DNA of 64,000 bases from positions 1-64,000 of the forward strand of contig NZ_AUGE01000014.1 of NCBI RefSeq assembly GCF_000426865.1. Direction: 5' to 3'. The DNA comes from Citrifermentans bremense R1 (lineage in GTDB: Bacteria; Desulfobacterota; Desulfuromonadia; Geobacterales; Geobacteraceae). Position 1 is the first letter of the stretch. Each line of letters begins with the position of its first letter. Below the pieces are notes generated by a model that had not been told where the DNA came from, ran no database searches, and worked only from the letters and a program-made list of their open reading frames with translations. Shown here piece after piece: positions 1 through 8,269 of the stretch. The translations under genes and the position numbers were made by a program.

Positions 1-1
1 A

Positions 2-298
2 ACAGAAGCCGGTTGCACTCACGAGAAGCACATAATCAGAAAAGGCTCCACGAAGAGCCAGAAGATGGAATGTTTCACCTGGGTTAACACCATCCTCGGC
101 AACCTCAAGAATGCCATCGTGGGGACCTACCATGCCTTCGACTTCTCGAAGTACCCACACAGGTATCTCGGCGAATATCAGTATCGTTTCAACCGGCGCT
201 TTGATCTGGCTGCGATGTTGCCCCGTCTTGTAACAGCTGCTGCCCGTACCGGCAGGCGATCAGAGACATGGTTACGTCTAGCGGAAGATTGGCGCTAA
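2..298 (+). mobile_element. IS1595-family transposase, C-terminal part (cut by window edge)
   Basis: The reading frame is open from the window edge and ends at TAA. The first ATG in view lies at 65, but in-frame residues upstream (THEKHIIRKGS) belong to the same protein, so this is the tail of a longer gene. The segment WVNTILGNLKNAIVGTYHAF followed by KYPHRYLGEYQYRFNRRFDL is the hallmark end of ISXO2-like DDE transposases of the IS1595 family. The tail after it (AAMLPRLVTAAARTGRR) is the usual basic end. Whether the element is intact cannot be judged, because its 5' part and left terminal repeat lie outside. I saw no obvious right terminal repeat before asd. Confidence 0.85.
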
Positions 299-351
299 TC
301 AGGAAAAGGTTTATCTGCCATTATCCGTTGTTTCCGTCAAATCCGCGTGCT

Positions 352-369
352 ACGCCTTTGCCTTTGCCT
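352..369 (-). repeat. Short AGGCAA iteration directly after the asd stop codon
   Basis: Read in the asd direction, the base after the TAA stop begins AGGCAAAGGCAAAGGCGTAGC, a two-and-a-half-fold AGGCAA iteration. It is short and could be chance alone. It is listed because several other genes in this window carry iterated oligonucleotides starting at the same position relative to their stop codon. Confidence 0.4.
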
Positions 370-1467
370 TTACCTCTCCTTCAGGATCTGCAGCATGCGG
401 CGCAGCGGCTCGGCGGCGCCCCAAAGGAGCTGATCGCCGCAGGTGAAGGCGGAGAGGTACTGCGGCCCCATCTTCATCTTCCTCACGCGCCCCACCGGCA
501 CGGTGAGCGAACCGGAAACGGCTGCCGGGGTGCACTGGGCCAAAGTTTCCGCCTTGGTGTTGGGAACGAACTTGACCCACTGGTTGTCGTTCTTGATCAT
601 CTCCTCGATCTCGCCGATGGGGATGTCCTTGTTCAGCTTGATGGTCAGCGCCTGGCTGTGGCAGCGCATGGCGCCCACGCGGACGCAGATGCCGTCGACC
701 GGGATCGGGTTCGCGGTGCCGAGGATCTTGTTGGTCTCGGCATACCCTTTCCATTCCTCGCGGCTCTGCCCGTCCTCGACCTCGCGGTCGATCCAGGGAA
801 GGACGCTACCCGCGAGCGGAAAGCCGAACTCCTTGGTGGGGAGATCGCCCCCCCTCAGGGTCTGGGTCACCTTGCGGTCGATCTCCAGGATGGCGGAGCC
901 CGGTGTGGCCAAGAGATCGGCTACCGAGCCCTGCAATACGCCCATCTGGGAGAGGAGTTCGCGCATGTTGGGAGCGCCCGCGCCGGAGGCTGCCTGGTAG
1001 GTCATGGAGGTGATCCACTCGACCGCGCCGGACTTGAAGAGCCCGCCCAGTCCCATGAGCATGAGGCTCACGGTGCAGTTGCCGCCGATGTAGTCCTTGA
1101 CCCCTTTGGCAAGGGCAGCGTCGATGACGTTGCGGTTGATCGGGTCGAGGATGATGACGGCGTCCTTCTCCATGCGGAGCGTGCTGGCCGCGTCGATCCA
1201 GTACCCTTTCCATCCCGCCTTGTTCAGCTCGGGGCGCACCGCCTTGGTGTAGTCGCCACCCTGGCAGGTGATGATCACGTCCAGCTTCTTAAGCTCGTTG
1301 ATGTCAGAGGCATCCTTGAGCGTCCCCGCGTTCATGGGGGCAGGCTGCCCCACCTGCGAGGTTGTAAAGAAAACCGGCTCTATTCCCTGGAAATCGTTTT
1401 CCTCCTGCATGCGCTGGAGAAGAACGGAGCCTACCATGCCACGCCAACCAACCAGTCCGACTTTCAT
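370..1467 (-). CDS. asd: Aspartate-semialdehyde dehydrogenase
   Basis: Reduces L-4-aspartyl phosphate to aspartate semialdehyde with NADPH, the branch point to lysine/diaminopimelate, methionine and threonine; cytosolic. The 365 residues match the enterobacterial Asd class in length. The N-terminal nucleotide-binding turn is VGWRGMVGS (residues 6-14). The catalytic cysteine is Cys131 in GGNCTVSLM, and the acid/base histidine is His270 in [10 protein letters not shown]. The start is preceded by GGAAGG with suitable spacing. It lies downstream of leuB on the same strand, separated by a palindromic repeat, so cotranscription is possible but not certain. Confidence 0.97.
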   Translation of the reverse strand: MKVGLVGWRGMVGSVLLQRMQEENDFQGIEPVFFTTSQVGQPAPMNAGTLKDASDINELKKLDVIITCQGGDYTKAVRPELNKAGWKGYWIDAASTLRMEKDAVIILDPINRNVIDAALAKGVKDYIGGNCTVSLMLMGLGGLFKSGAVEWITSMTYQAASGAGAPNMRELLSQMGVLQGSVADLLATPGSAILEIDRKVTQTLRGGDLPTKEFGFPLAGSVLPWIDREVEDGQSREEWKGYAETNKILGTANPIPVDGICVRVGAMRCHSQALTIKLNKDIPIGEIEEMIKNDNQWVKFVPNTKAETLAQCTPAAVSGSLTVPVGRVRKMKMGPQYLSAFTCGDQLLWGAAEPLRRMLQILKER

Positions 1468-1546
1468 AGGCGACCTTCCTTTTTTAGTCTGTATTTAATA
1501 TACGCACCGGCGGGGAGGTTCCCGCCTCTACCGTGTTGCGCGTCTA

Positions 1547-1576
1547 GGGGACTGGCTCCGCTAGGTGCCTGTCCCC
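1547..1576. repeat. REP-like palindrome, copy 1 (GGGGAC...GTCCCC)
   Basis: A 30-bp imperfect palindrome with outer arms GGGGAC and GTCCCC and a core of GGCTCC facing GGTGCC. It sits between leuB and asd and ends 19 bases beyond the leuB stop. An almost identical copy lies between glgC and the PilB-like gene at 5931-5960. A separate hairpin, GGCGGG-GAGGTT-CCCGCC, lies at 1509-1526. The repeat may act as an mRNA 3'-end structure. Confidence 0.75.
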
Positions 1577-1595
1577 CTGAATCTGTCCCCTTGAA

Positions 1596-2684
1596 TCAGA
1601 GGTTCGCGATGATGGCGTCGCCGATCTCCTTGGTGTTCACCAGCTTCTCGCCTGCCTTCTCCTGATAGATGTCCCTGGTGCGGTACCCGCCGTCCAGCAC
1701 CTTGGCGACCGCCTTGTCGATGGCGTCGGCCGCCTCGATCATGCCGAAAGAGTAACGGAGCATCATCCCCGCGGAGAGGATCTGGGCGATGGGGTTGGCG
1801 ATCCCCTGCCCTGCGATGTCCGGGGCGCTCCCGCCGGAAGGCTCGTACATGCCGAAGGTCCCTTCGGCCAGCGAGGCGGAGGGAAGCATCCCCAAAGAGC
1901 CGGTCAGCATGGCAGCTTCGTCGGAGAGGATGTCGCCGAACATGTTCTCGCAAAGGATCACGTCGAACTGCTTGGGCCACTTCACGAGCTGCATCGCGGC
2001 GTTATCCACGTACATGTGGGCGAGCTCGACGTCCGGGTATTCCTTGGCGATGTTGATCACGATCTCGCGCCAGAGGACCGAGCTGGAAAGGACGTTGGCC
2101 TTGTCGATGGAGCAGACCTTCTTGCCGCGCTTTCTCGCCGCCTGGAATGCCACGTGCGCGATGCGCTCGATCTCCGGGACGCTGTAGCGCATGGTGTCGA
2201 CGCCGACGCGGTTACGCCCCTCGCCTTCGATCCCTTTGGGCTGGGAGAAGTAGATGCCGCCGGTCAGCTCGCGGATCACCAGGATGTCGAAGCCTCCTGC
2301 GATGACCTCTTCCTTCAGCGAGGAGGCGCTGGTGAGCGACGGGAAGATGATGGCCGGACGCAGGTTGGCGTAAAGGCCGAAGATCTTCCGAAGCGGCAGC
2401 AGGGCGCCGCGCTCGGGCTGCTCGTCCGGGGGAAGTGTTTCCCACTTGGGTCCGCCGACGGAGCCGAAAAGGATGGCGTCCGAAGCCTTGCATATGTTTA
2501 CGGTGGTCTCGGGAAGCGCACGACCTTCCTGGTCGATTCCCGCCCCGCCTACGTTGGCGTGGGTCCGCTCGAAAGTGACATCGTAACGTTTCTCGACTGC
2601 ATCGAGCACCCTCAGTGCTTCAGCCATAACCTCGGGACCTATGCCGTCTCCTGGCAATACCGCCACTTTAAAAAGCTTTCCCAT
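1596..2684 (-). CDS. leuB: 3-isopropylmalate dehydrogenase
   Basis: Oxidatively decarboxylates 3-isopropylmalate to 2-oxoisocaproate with NAD+ in leucine biosynthesis; cytosolic homodimer. The family signature is clear: [10 protein letters not shown] at the N-terminus, the substrate-binding arginines in LRPAI and [11 protein letters not shown], and the metal/cofactor stretch [11 protein letters not shown] followed by [10 protein letters not shown] and HGSAPDI-like [12 protein letters not shown]. Length (362 residues) is normal. An in-frame GTG lies one codon upstream (2687), but the ATG at 2684 is seven bases from GGAGG and is preferred. No other leu genes are adjacent. Confidence 0.96.
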   Translation of the reverse strand: MGKLFKVAVLPGDGIGPEVMAEALRVLDAVEKRYDVTFERTHANVGGAGIDQEGRALPETTVNICKASDAILFGSVGGPKWETLPPDEQPERGALLPLRKIFGLYANLRPAIIFPSLTSASSLKEEVIAGGFDILVIRELTGGIYFSQPKGIEGEGRNRVGVDTMRYSVPEIERIAHVAFQAARKRGKKVCSIDKANVLSSSVLWREIVINIAKEYPDVELAHMYVDNAAMQLVKWPKQFDVILCENMFGDILSDEAAMLTGSLGMLPSASLAEGTFGMYEPSGGSAPDIAGQGIANPIAQILSAGMMLRYSFGMIEAADAIDKAVAKVLDGGYRTRDIYQEKAGEKLVNTKEIGDAIIANL

Positions 2685-2715
2685 CACATGACCTCCCAGA
2701 TGTATTAAATTAGCG

Positions 2716-2745
2716 ATTCTATTTGCGACCGGCCGCTATTGTCAA
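2716..2745 (-). promoter_or_regulatory. Sigma-70-type promoter for leuB
   Basis: Minus strand TTGACA (2740-2745), an 18-base spacer and TAGAAT (2716-2721), one mismatch from the consensus -10. The predicted transcript start leaves a leader of roughly 25 bases before the leuB ribosome-binding site. No leucine-rich leader peptide or attenuator is visible in so short a leader. Confidence 0.75.
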
Positions 2746-3248
2746 CATAAAAAAGCCCGTCAAACATACGTTTAGCGACCCAAACCAAGAGAGGGGAACG
2801 GCTCAGTCATAGAGAGCGGATGCCAGATGATGCAAACAGTCACCACTGACTGCGTCGCTCAACCTCCTCGACAGAAGTAGGATATAGCTCAGTGCGGTGA
2901 AGTAATAGTCCTATATACCTTTTACCCGTTCCTGCGCTTATGCTTTTTAGTTCCTATTCATGAAAAGTTATGATATATCCTTCCAATCTTGATACAGTGA
3001 CCTCAGCGCGGGCCTCCAAAGGTCGACCAGCTATGTCAGGACCCATTTTTCCCGGCGCGGGCAAAACGGTCTAGACAAGCTCATTAAAGAAGGTATGATA
3101 CCCCTTTAACCCATAAGGGGCGACTAAGCCGCCGCCAGCCGTTGCCGGCAGGACGGCCGTTTCCGGACGACTCTCCGGCCCGCCGACAGGAGGTTTCCTT
3201 GCCCGACTATAAAAGGCCCGTTGGGCCGTCACGCTATCAGGAGGCACC
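2746..3248. other. Long intergenic region between leuB and the ChaN-like gene; no gene seen
   Basis: No convincing coding region on either strand. The first half is AT-richer and featureless. From about 3100 it becomes GC-rich and rich in hairpins: CCCCTT-TAACCCAT-AAGGGG at 3101-3120, several GCCGGC/CCGGCC-type stems, and GGCCC-GTT-GGGCC near 3206-3218. Read on the minus strand the last stem is followed by TTTTAT and resembles an intrinsic terminator, although no minus-strand gene precedes it. The block could be a structured leader of the downstream gene. It fits none of the riboswitch consensus sequences I tried. Confidence 0.5.
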
Positions 3249-4523
3249 ATGCTTTCCCACTTCCGGCACCTCGCTGCCGCCCTCTCGCTCTTTGCCATGA
3301 CCGGTTGCTGCACGACTTCAGGAAAACAGGTCATCGGCAACCCCGAGGTGCCCTATCCGCTTCCGTCTGCGCCCAAGGTGGGGGACATCGTCCACCTCCC
3401 CACCGGCACCTTGGTGACTCCGGAACAGATGAAGAGGATTGCCACCGACGCGCGGGTGGTCTACGTGGGGGAGACGCATGACAACCCCGCCTCGCACCGC
3501 CTGGAGCTGGACATGCTGAAGGCCCTGGAAGGGCGCTACCCGGGGAAGGTCGCCCTCGGAATGGAGATGTTCACCAAGTCCCAGCAGCCCGTCCTGGACC
3601 GCTGGAGCGCAGGCGAGCTGGACGAAAAAACCTTCGTCAAGGATTCACACTGGTTCGATACCTGGAAGATGGATTTCGACTACTACCGCGACCTGCTGCT
3701 CTACGCCAAGGAAAAGCGGATCCCCGTCATCGGGCTCAACGCGGAGAAAAGCCTGGTGCAGGCGGTGCAGAGCAAGCCCCTGGAGGACCTAAGCGCCGCG
3801 GAAAAGGCGCAGCTCCCCGAGCTCGACCTCTCCGACCCGTACCAGCGGGCGCAGACCGAGAGCATCTTCGCCGGGCACAGCCACGGCAAGATGGCGGCCG
3901 AGGGTTTTCTGCGCGCGCAGACGCTTTGGGACGACACCATGGCCGAGACGGCGGCACGTTTCCTGGAGAGTCCGCAGGGGCAGGACCGTCACCTCCTGGT
4001 GGTGGCCGGCGGCAACCACGTAAGCTACGGCTTCGGGATTCCCCGCCGCGTCTTTCGCCGCGTGCCGAGTTCCTATGTGACCATTGGAGGGCACGAGGTG
4101 GTCGTCACCAGGCAAGTGCAGCCTGAAACCATGGATGTTGAGCTCCCGGGGTTTCCCATGGCGGCCTTCGACTTCCTGGTCCATACCGCCTACGAGGAAC
4201 TCCCGAAGAACGACGTGCTTTTGGGCGTAGCCTTCGATCCGGCCCCGGACAAGCGGGGGCTGCTGGTAAAGGAGGTGATACCCGAATCGAACGCCGCGCG
4301 GGCCGGAATAAAGGAGGCGGACCTGCTTCTCACCTTGGACGGCCAAGCGCTCGCGGAGGCCTTCGACCTGATCTACGCGGTAAAGCAGAAACACGTGGGC
4401 GACCGGGGCACGCTGAAGCTTGAGCGAAACGGGGAACAGATGACCGTCGAGGTCGAATTCAAGCAGAGCAAGCCTTACCAGCACAGCGAGCAGAAAAATG
4501 CGCCCCCCCAAAAGGCGCCATGA
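3249..4523 (+). CDS. ChaN-family (DUF399) lipoprotein with C-terminal PDZ domain
   Basis: A 424-residue protein with a lipoprotein signal peptide (LFAMTGC, lipidated Cys20). The central Cofac_haem_bdg/DUF399 domain (about 65-290) carries VYVGETHDNPASH and LGMEMF, as in the haem-binding ChaN lipoproteins. A PDZ domain follows (about 310-405: GLLVKEVIPESNAARAGIKE, DLLLTLDGQALAEAFDL). Likely located in the periplasm on a membrane; ChaN proteins are linked to haem or iron handling, but the substrate here is not proven. An AGGAGG site precedes the ATG. It is followed after 26 bases by glgC, an unexpected partner. A long structured-looking region lies upstream. Confidence 0.85.
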   Translation: MLSHFRHLAAALSLFAMTGCCTTSGKQVIGNPEVPYPLPSAPKVGDIVHLPTGTLVTPEQMKRIATDARVVYVGETHDNPASHRLELDMLKALEGRYPGKVALGMEMFTKSQQPVLDRWSAGELDEKTFVKDSHWFDTWKMDFDYYRDLLLYAKEKRIPVIGLNAEKSLVQAVQSKPLEDLSAAEKAQLPELDLSDPYQRAQTESIFAGHSHGKMAAEGFLRAQTLWDDTMAETAARFLESPQGQDRHLLVVAGGNHVSYGFGIPRRVFRRVPSSYVTIGGHEVVVTRQVQPETMDVELPGFPMAAFDFLVHTAYEELPKNDVLLGVAFDPAPDKRGLLVKEVIPESNAARAGIKEADLLLTLDGQALAEAFDLIYAVKQKHVGDRGTLKLERNGEQMTVEVEFKQSKPYQHSEQKNAPPQKAP

Positions 4524-4549
4524 CACCGAAATCCTTTGGAGGATAGGAT

Positions 4550-5791
4550 ATGTATGCCATGAGTAATGTCGGAAACACGATTGCAATGGTGCTGGCAGGC
4601 GGCAAAGGGGAAAGGCTCAGCCCGCTGACGACGCGCAGGGCCAAACCGAGCGTCATGTTCGGCGGCAAGTACAAGATCATTGACTTCGTGCTGAGCAACC
4701 TTTTCAACTCAGGGATCAAGAAGGTCTACATCCTGACCCAGTACCGCGCCTACTCGCTCACCAAGCACATCCGGGAGTCCTGGGGCAAGTGGACCGGGCT
4801 CGGGGAGTTCTTCGTCTCCATCTCACCCGAGACCAGCTCCGAGAGCGAGGAGTGGTTCAAGGGAACGGCCGACGCGATCCTGCAGTACCTGAGGTTCGTC
4901 GAATCCTCCGACGCGGACTACGTCGCCATCTTCGGCGGCGACCACATCTACAAGATGGATGTGAGCCAGATGATCGACTACCACCGCAGGAACCGGGCCG
5001 ACCTTACCGTCGCCGCGCTGGAGGTCCCGGTCGAGGAAGCCAGCCGCTTCGGCGTCTTCTCGGTGGACGAGGATTACCACATCACCGCCTTCGCCGAGAA
5101 GCCGGCACATCCTGAGTGCATCCCGGGGCGGAGCACCTGCTTCGCCTCGATGGGGAACTACATCTTCTCCACCAAGAAGCTGATCGAGTTGCTGCAGGAG
5201 GGGAAGAAGCGTTACGAGGATCTGGATTTCGGCAAGCACGTCATCCCGATGATGCTGGCAAACCGGGACAAGGTGTTCGCCTACAACTTCAACGACAACA
5301 TCATCCCCGGGATGAAGGCGGAGGAGAAAGGGTACTGGAAGGACGTAGGAACCCTCGACTCATACTACGAGGCCAACATGGACCTCATCAACGTCTCGCC
5401 GCAGCTGAACCTGTACAACTACAAGTGGCCCATCCTCACCAACCAGGGGAACCTCCCCCCCGCGAAGACCGTCTTCGACGAAGAGGGAAGGCGCGGCATG
5501 AACATAGACTCCTACGTCTGCGCCGGGTGCATAACCAGCGGGGCCACGGTGAGAAGGACCATTCTCGGCCCGCGCTGCAAGGTGAACAGCTTCAGCCTGG
5601 TGGAGGATTCCATCCTGTTCGAAAACGTGACCGTGGGGCGCAACGTCACCATCAAGAAGGCGATCATCGACAAGAACATAGTCATCCCCGACGGCACGGA
5701 AATCGGCCTCGACCATGACCAGGACCGGCTCAAAGGGTACCGGGTGACCGAATCGGGGATCGTCGTGGTGTCTAACCCGGAAGCGAGGTAA
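4550..5791 (+). CDS. glgC: Glucose-1-phosphate adenylyltransferase (ADP-glucose pyrophosphorylase)
   Basis: Makes ADP-glucose from glucose 1-phosphate and ATP, the first committed step of bacterial glycogen synthesis. The N-terminal nucleotidyltransferase domain shows MVLAGGKGERLSPLT with KPSVMFGGKYKIIDF, the FGGDHIYKMD substrate motif, the FAEKP loop and YWKDVGT. A left-handed beta-helix follows from about residue 290 (NIDSYVCAGCITSGATV, GRNVTIKKAIID). The 413 residues fit the family. GGAGG lies seven bases before the ATG at 4550; an ATG three codons on is an alternative. No glgA, glgB or glgP is adjacent. Confidence 0.95.
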   Translation: MYAMSNVGNTIAMVLAGGKGERLSPLTTRRAKPSVMFGGKYKIIDFVLSNLFNSGIKKVYILTQYRAYSLTKHIRESWGKWTGLGEFFVSISPETSSESEEWFKGTADAILQYLRFVESSDADYVAIFGGDHIYKMDVSQMIDYHRRNRADLTVAALEVPVEEASRFGVFSVDEDYHITAFAEKPAHPECIPGRSTCFASMGNYIFSTKKLIELLQEGKKRYEDLDFGKHVIPMMLANRDKVFAYNFNDNIIPGMKAEEKGYWKDVGTLDSYYEANMDLINVSPQLNLYNYKWPILTNQGNLPPAKTVFDEEGRRGMNIDSYVCAGCITSGATVRRTILGPRCKVNSFSLVEDSILFENVTVGRNVTIKKAIIDKNIVIPDGTEIGLDHDQDRLKGYRVTESGIVVVSNPEAR

Positions 5792-5925
5792 CCCGGACCA
5801 AACGTGACGTTGCAATTCGCAGGCGACCGGAGCGCTGACGCGAAGCGAATCCAAAAAGAAAGGGACACGGTGGGTGAATCGGGAGCAGGCGCTGCAAAAA
5901 AGGGTAGCCGCGCCTGCCCGACCTG

Positions 5926-5965
5926 TCTGAGGGGACTGGCTCCGCAAGGTGCCTGTCCCCTCAGA
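5926..5965. repeat. REP-like palindrome, copy 2, extended stem
   Basis: The second copy of the GGGGAC/GTCCCC element, here with perfect 11-base outer arms (TCTGAGGGGAC and GTCCCCTCAGA) around GGCTCC/GGTGCC. It sits between the convergent ends of glgC and the PilB-like gene, where it could act as a bidirectional 3'-end structure. There is no T-tract, so it is not a canonical intrinsic terminator. It differs by one base from copy 1 (1547-1576) over the 30-bp core. Confidence 0.8.
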
Positions 5966-5990
5966 CTGTCCGACCGGTCCGGCCAGCGCC

Positions 5991-7778
5991 CTACCCGGTG
6001 ACCGCGATAACCTCTTCGTAAGTGGAGATTCCCTCCAGCATCTTGCGGACGGCCTGCTCCCTGAGCGTGACCAGGCCATCGCGGCGGGCGACCGCCTGCA
6101 ACTCGGCAAGGTCGAGCCGCTCCGAAATAACCCCCTTCACCGCTTCGTTCACATCCAGCACCTCGAAGATCCCGGTCCTCCCCTTGTAGCCGGTGCCGCG
6201 GCACTCTGCGCACCCCTCGCCCGACCAGACGGTTCCGGCGCGCTTGAGCCCCAGGTATTCGAGCTCGTCGGGGGCAAGCCGGCGCTCCTTCTTGCACGCC
6301 GGACAGATCTTGCGCAAAAGCCTTTGCGCGATGATCCCGACCACGGTGGAAGAGATGAGAAAGGGGGGAACACCCAGGTCGATGAGCCTCGTCACCGAAG
6401 AGGGAGCGTCGTTCGTGTGCAGGGTGGATAGCACCAGATGCCCGGTGAGCGCCGCCTGCACCGCGTTCTCGGCCGTCTCCTTGTCACGGATCTCCCCGAT
6501 CATGATGATGTCCGGGTCCTGCCTCAGCACGTTTCTCAACACCTTGTCGAAGGTCACCCCGATCCCGGACTGGACCCCCACCTGGTTGAACTCCTCCATC
6601 ACCATCTCGATGGGGTCTTCCACGGTGACGATGTTGACCTCGGGCGAGGAGAGGGTGCGCAGGGACGAGTAGAGCGTCGTGGTCTTGCCGCTGCCGGTAG
6701 GGCCGGTGACCAGGATGATGCCGTTGGGCCTGCGCAAAAACGAGCTGTAGAGCTGGTACTCGCGGGGGTAGAACCCTATCTGGTCGAGCTCCTGCATCAG
6801 CACGTCGGGGTCGAAGATCCTGATTACCACCTTCTCGCCGAAGGCGACAGGGAGCGTGGAGACGCGCAGCTCGACCTCTTTTTCCTGGTGGTTGGTCTTG
6901 ATCCGGCCGTCCTGGGGGCGCCTCTTTTCGGCGAGGTCCATGCGGGAGAGCATCTTGATGCGGGAGACGATGGGGGGGTGCAGCTGCTTGGGAACCACGT
7001 GGACGTTGTGCAACACCCCGTCCACCCTGAGCCGCACCAGGGATTTCTCCCTTTTGGGCTCGATGTGGATGTCGCTGGCGCGCTGGTCGAAGGCGTACTG
7101 CAAGAGGAAATCCACGGCGGAGATGATGTTGCGGTCCGTCCCCTCGATCTCGTGCCCGGTCTTCATGCGCACGAACTGCTCGAGGTTGCCGAGGTCCACC
7201 CCCGCCGTGACCTCGCTCTCGGCGGCCTGCACCGAGGCGCGGAAGCCGAAGAACTCCCTGAGTATCTTGAGGATGTCGTTTCTGGAGGCCAAGACCCGGC
7301 GAAACTCCATCCGCTTGATGGATCTGAGCTCCTCGACGACCTCCTCGTTGAAGGGGTCGGCTACCGCCAGCACCACCACCCCTTCCTCGTATCCCACCGG
7401 GACGATCAGGTGCTTCAAGGCGAAGGGGCGGGAGATGTGCGCCGTGACCAGATCGAGATTGAGCTTCATCGGGTTGATCTTGAGATAAGGAAGCCCGACA
7501 GCCTGCGCCAGCACCTCCGTGATGGCGTCCTCGGTCAGAAGCTTCCCCCCCGCCCCGGGAATCTCCAGGTTCAAGGAGGCGATCACCTCGGCAGGAGAGG
7601 CCTTTTCCGGCGCATGCAGCACCCGGCGGGAATAGCCGGCCTGCTGCGCGCCGGCCAGCCGCAGGGCCTGCGCCTCCCCTTGGGCGAGCAGCACCTGGAA
7701 CTGCTCCTCGCTGATCATCTGGCGCTGCAGGAGTATCTGTCCCACATTCTTAATGGTGAACATCTTCTTCCTGTGCAT
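5991..7778 (-). CDS. Type IV pilus/type II secretion assembly ATPase (PilB/GspE/MshE family)
   Basis: A cytoplasmic hexameric ATPase of the kind that powers pilus extension or type II secretion. The N-terminal T2SSE_N/MshEN region (1-180) begins with VGQILLQRQMISEEQFQVLL, resembling the c-di-GMP-binding MshEN repeat. The catalytic domain has Walker A GPTGSGKTT (359-367), the Asp box, Walker B DPDIIMIGEIRD (421-432), the His box and a zinc tetracysteine (C492, C495, C523, C526). The 595 residues are typical. No pilC, pilT, pilM-Q or gsp genes are adjacent, so its machine cannot be named. Its promoter faces that of the phasin-like gene. Confidence 0.9.
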   Translation of the reverse strand: MHRKKMFTIKNVGQILLQRQMISEEQFQVLLAQGEAQALRLAGAQQAGYSRRVLHAPEKASPAEVIASLNLEIPGAGGKLLTEDAITEVLAQAVGLPYLKINPMKLNLDLVTAHISRPFALKHLIVPVGYEEGVVVLAVADPFNEEVVEELRSIKRMEFRRVLASRNDILKILREFFGFRASVQAAESEVTAGVDLGNLEQFVRMKTGHEIEGTDRNIISAVDFLLQYAFDQRASDIHIEPKREKSLVRLRVDGVLHNVHVVPKQLHPPIVSRIKMLSRMDLAEKRRPQDGRIKTNHQEKEVELRVSTLPVAFGEKVVIRIFDPDVLMQELDQIGFYPREYQLYSSFLRRPNGIILVTGPTGSGKTTTLYSSLRTLSSPEVNIVTVEDPIEMVMEEFNQVGVQSGIGVTFDKVLRNVLRQDPDIIMIGEIRDKETAENAVQAALTGHLVLSTLHTNDAPSSVTRLIDLGVPPFLISSTVVGIIAQRLLRKICPACKKERRLAPDELEYLGLKRAGTVWSGEGCAECRGTGYKGRTGIFEVLDVNEAVKGVISERLDLAELQAVARRDGLVTLREQAVRKMLEGISTYEEVIAVTG

Positions 7779-7813
7779 GCGTGCGGTTCCTCTCTCATTA
7801 TTTTAAAGCAGCG

Positions 7814-7842
7814 AGTATCAGCGAGAACCTGAGTAATGTCAA
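7814..7842 (-). promoter_or_regulatory. Sigma-70-type promoter for the PilB-like gene
   Basis: Minus strand TTGACA (7837-7842), a 17-base spacer and GATACT (7814-7819). It lies 36 bases upstream of the likely start codon. It is back-to-back with the rightward promoter at 7855-7882, only 12 bases separating the two -35 boxes, so one regulator could affect both. Confidence 0.7.
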
Positions 7843-7854
7843 GGGTGTCCAAGT

Positions 7855-7882
7855 TTGACAATGGACGGCCGACCGATATCAT
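7855..7882 (+). promoter_or_regulatory. Sigma-70-type promoter for the phasin-like/ubiB pair
   Basis: TTGACA (7855-7860), a 16-base spacer and TATCAT (7877-7882, one mismatch from consensus). The predicted transcript start is about 45 bases before the phasin-like start codon. Confidence 0.7.
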
Positions 7883-7933
7883 TAGATTGTGCCTAATAAC
7901 CGGCGCGAATTCAGATGCCCAAGGAGGGGTACC

Positions 7934-8269
7934 ATGTTTGAACTTTTCGAGAAGGTAATGCTCACGGCGCTCGGCGCGGCGGCGATCACCCAGAAAAAAG
8001 GGGAGGAGCTGGTCCAGGAGATGAAGTCCCGCTACAAGATCAGCGAGGAGGAAGGAAGGGCGTTCCTGGACCGGATCCAGGAGATGGTCAAGACGGGGCA
8101 GCAGCGCTCCGCGGAGATGGCGGAGACCGAGGTGAAGAAAGCCCTCGACCGGATGGGAATGGTGTCCCGCGAAGAGTACGACCGCCTGGAGCGGCGCGTG
8201 CGGGCGCTTGAGGCGCTCCAGGTGCAAAACCTGAGCGTCGAGGCGGAGGAAGAGTGTATAGAATCCTGA
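7934..8269 (+). CDS. Phasin-like (PhaF-type) small helical protein
   Basis: A 111-residue helical protein starting MFELFEKVMLTALGAAAITQ. The ATG at 7934 follows AAGGAGG by six bases and is preferred over an in-frame start at 7889. The body is charged and helical (KKGEELVQEMKSRYKISEEE), with a C-terminal stretch REEYDRLERRVRALEALQ that predicts a coiled coil. This layout matches the polyhydroxyalkanoate-synthesis-regulator phasin family, whose members often sit beside ubiB in these genomes. No PHA synthase is nearby, so a granule role is not shown. Its last 16 bases overlap ubiB, implying translational coupling. Confidence 0.7.
   Translation: MFELFEKVMLTALGAAAITQKKGEELVQEMKSRYKISEEEGRAFLDRIQEMVKTGQQRSAEMAETEVKKALDRMGMVSREEYDRLERRVRALEALQVQNLSVEAEEECIES

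Noticed and set aside
3206-3218. GGCCC-AAC-GGGCC-TTTTAT as a terminator on the minus strand
   Set aside because: It has the right form, but there is no minus-strand gene to terminate; left as part of the structured region.
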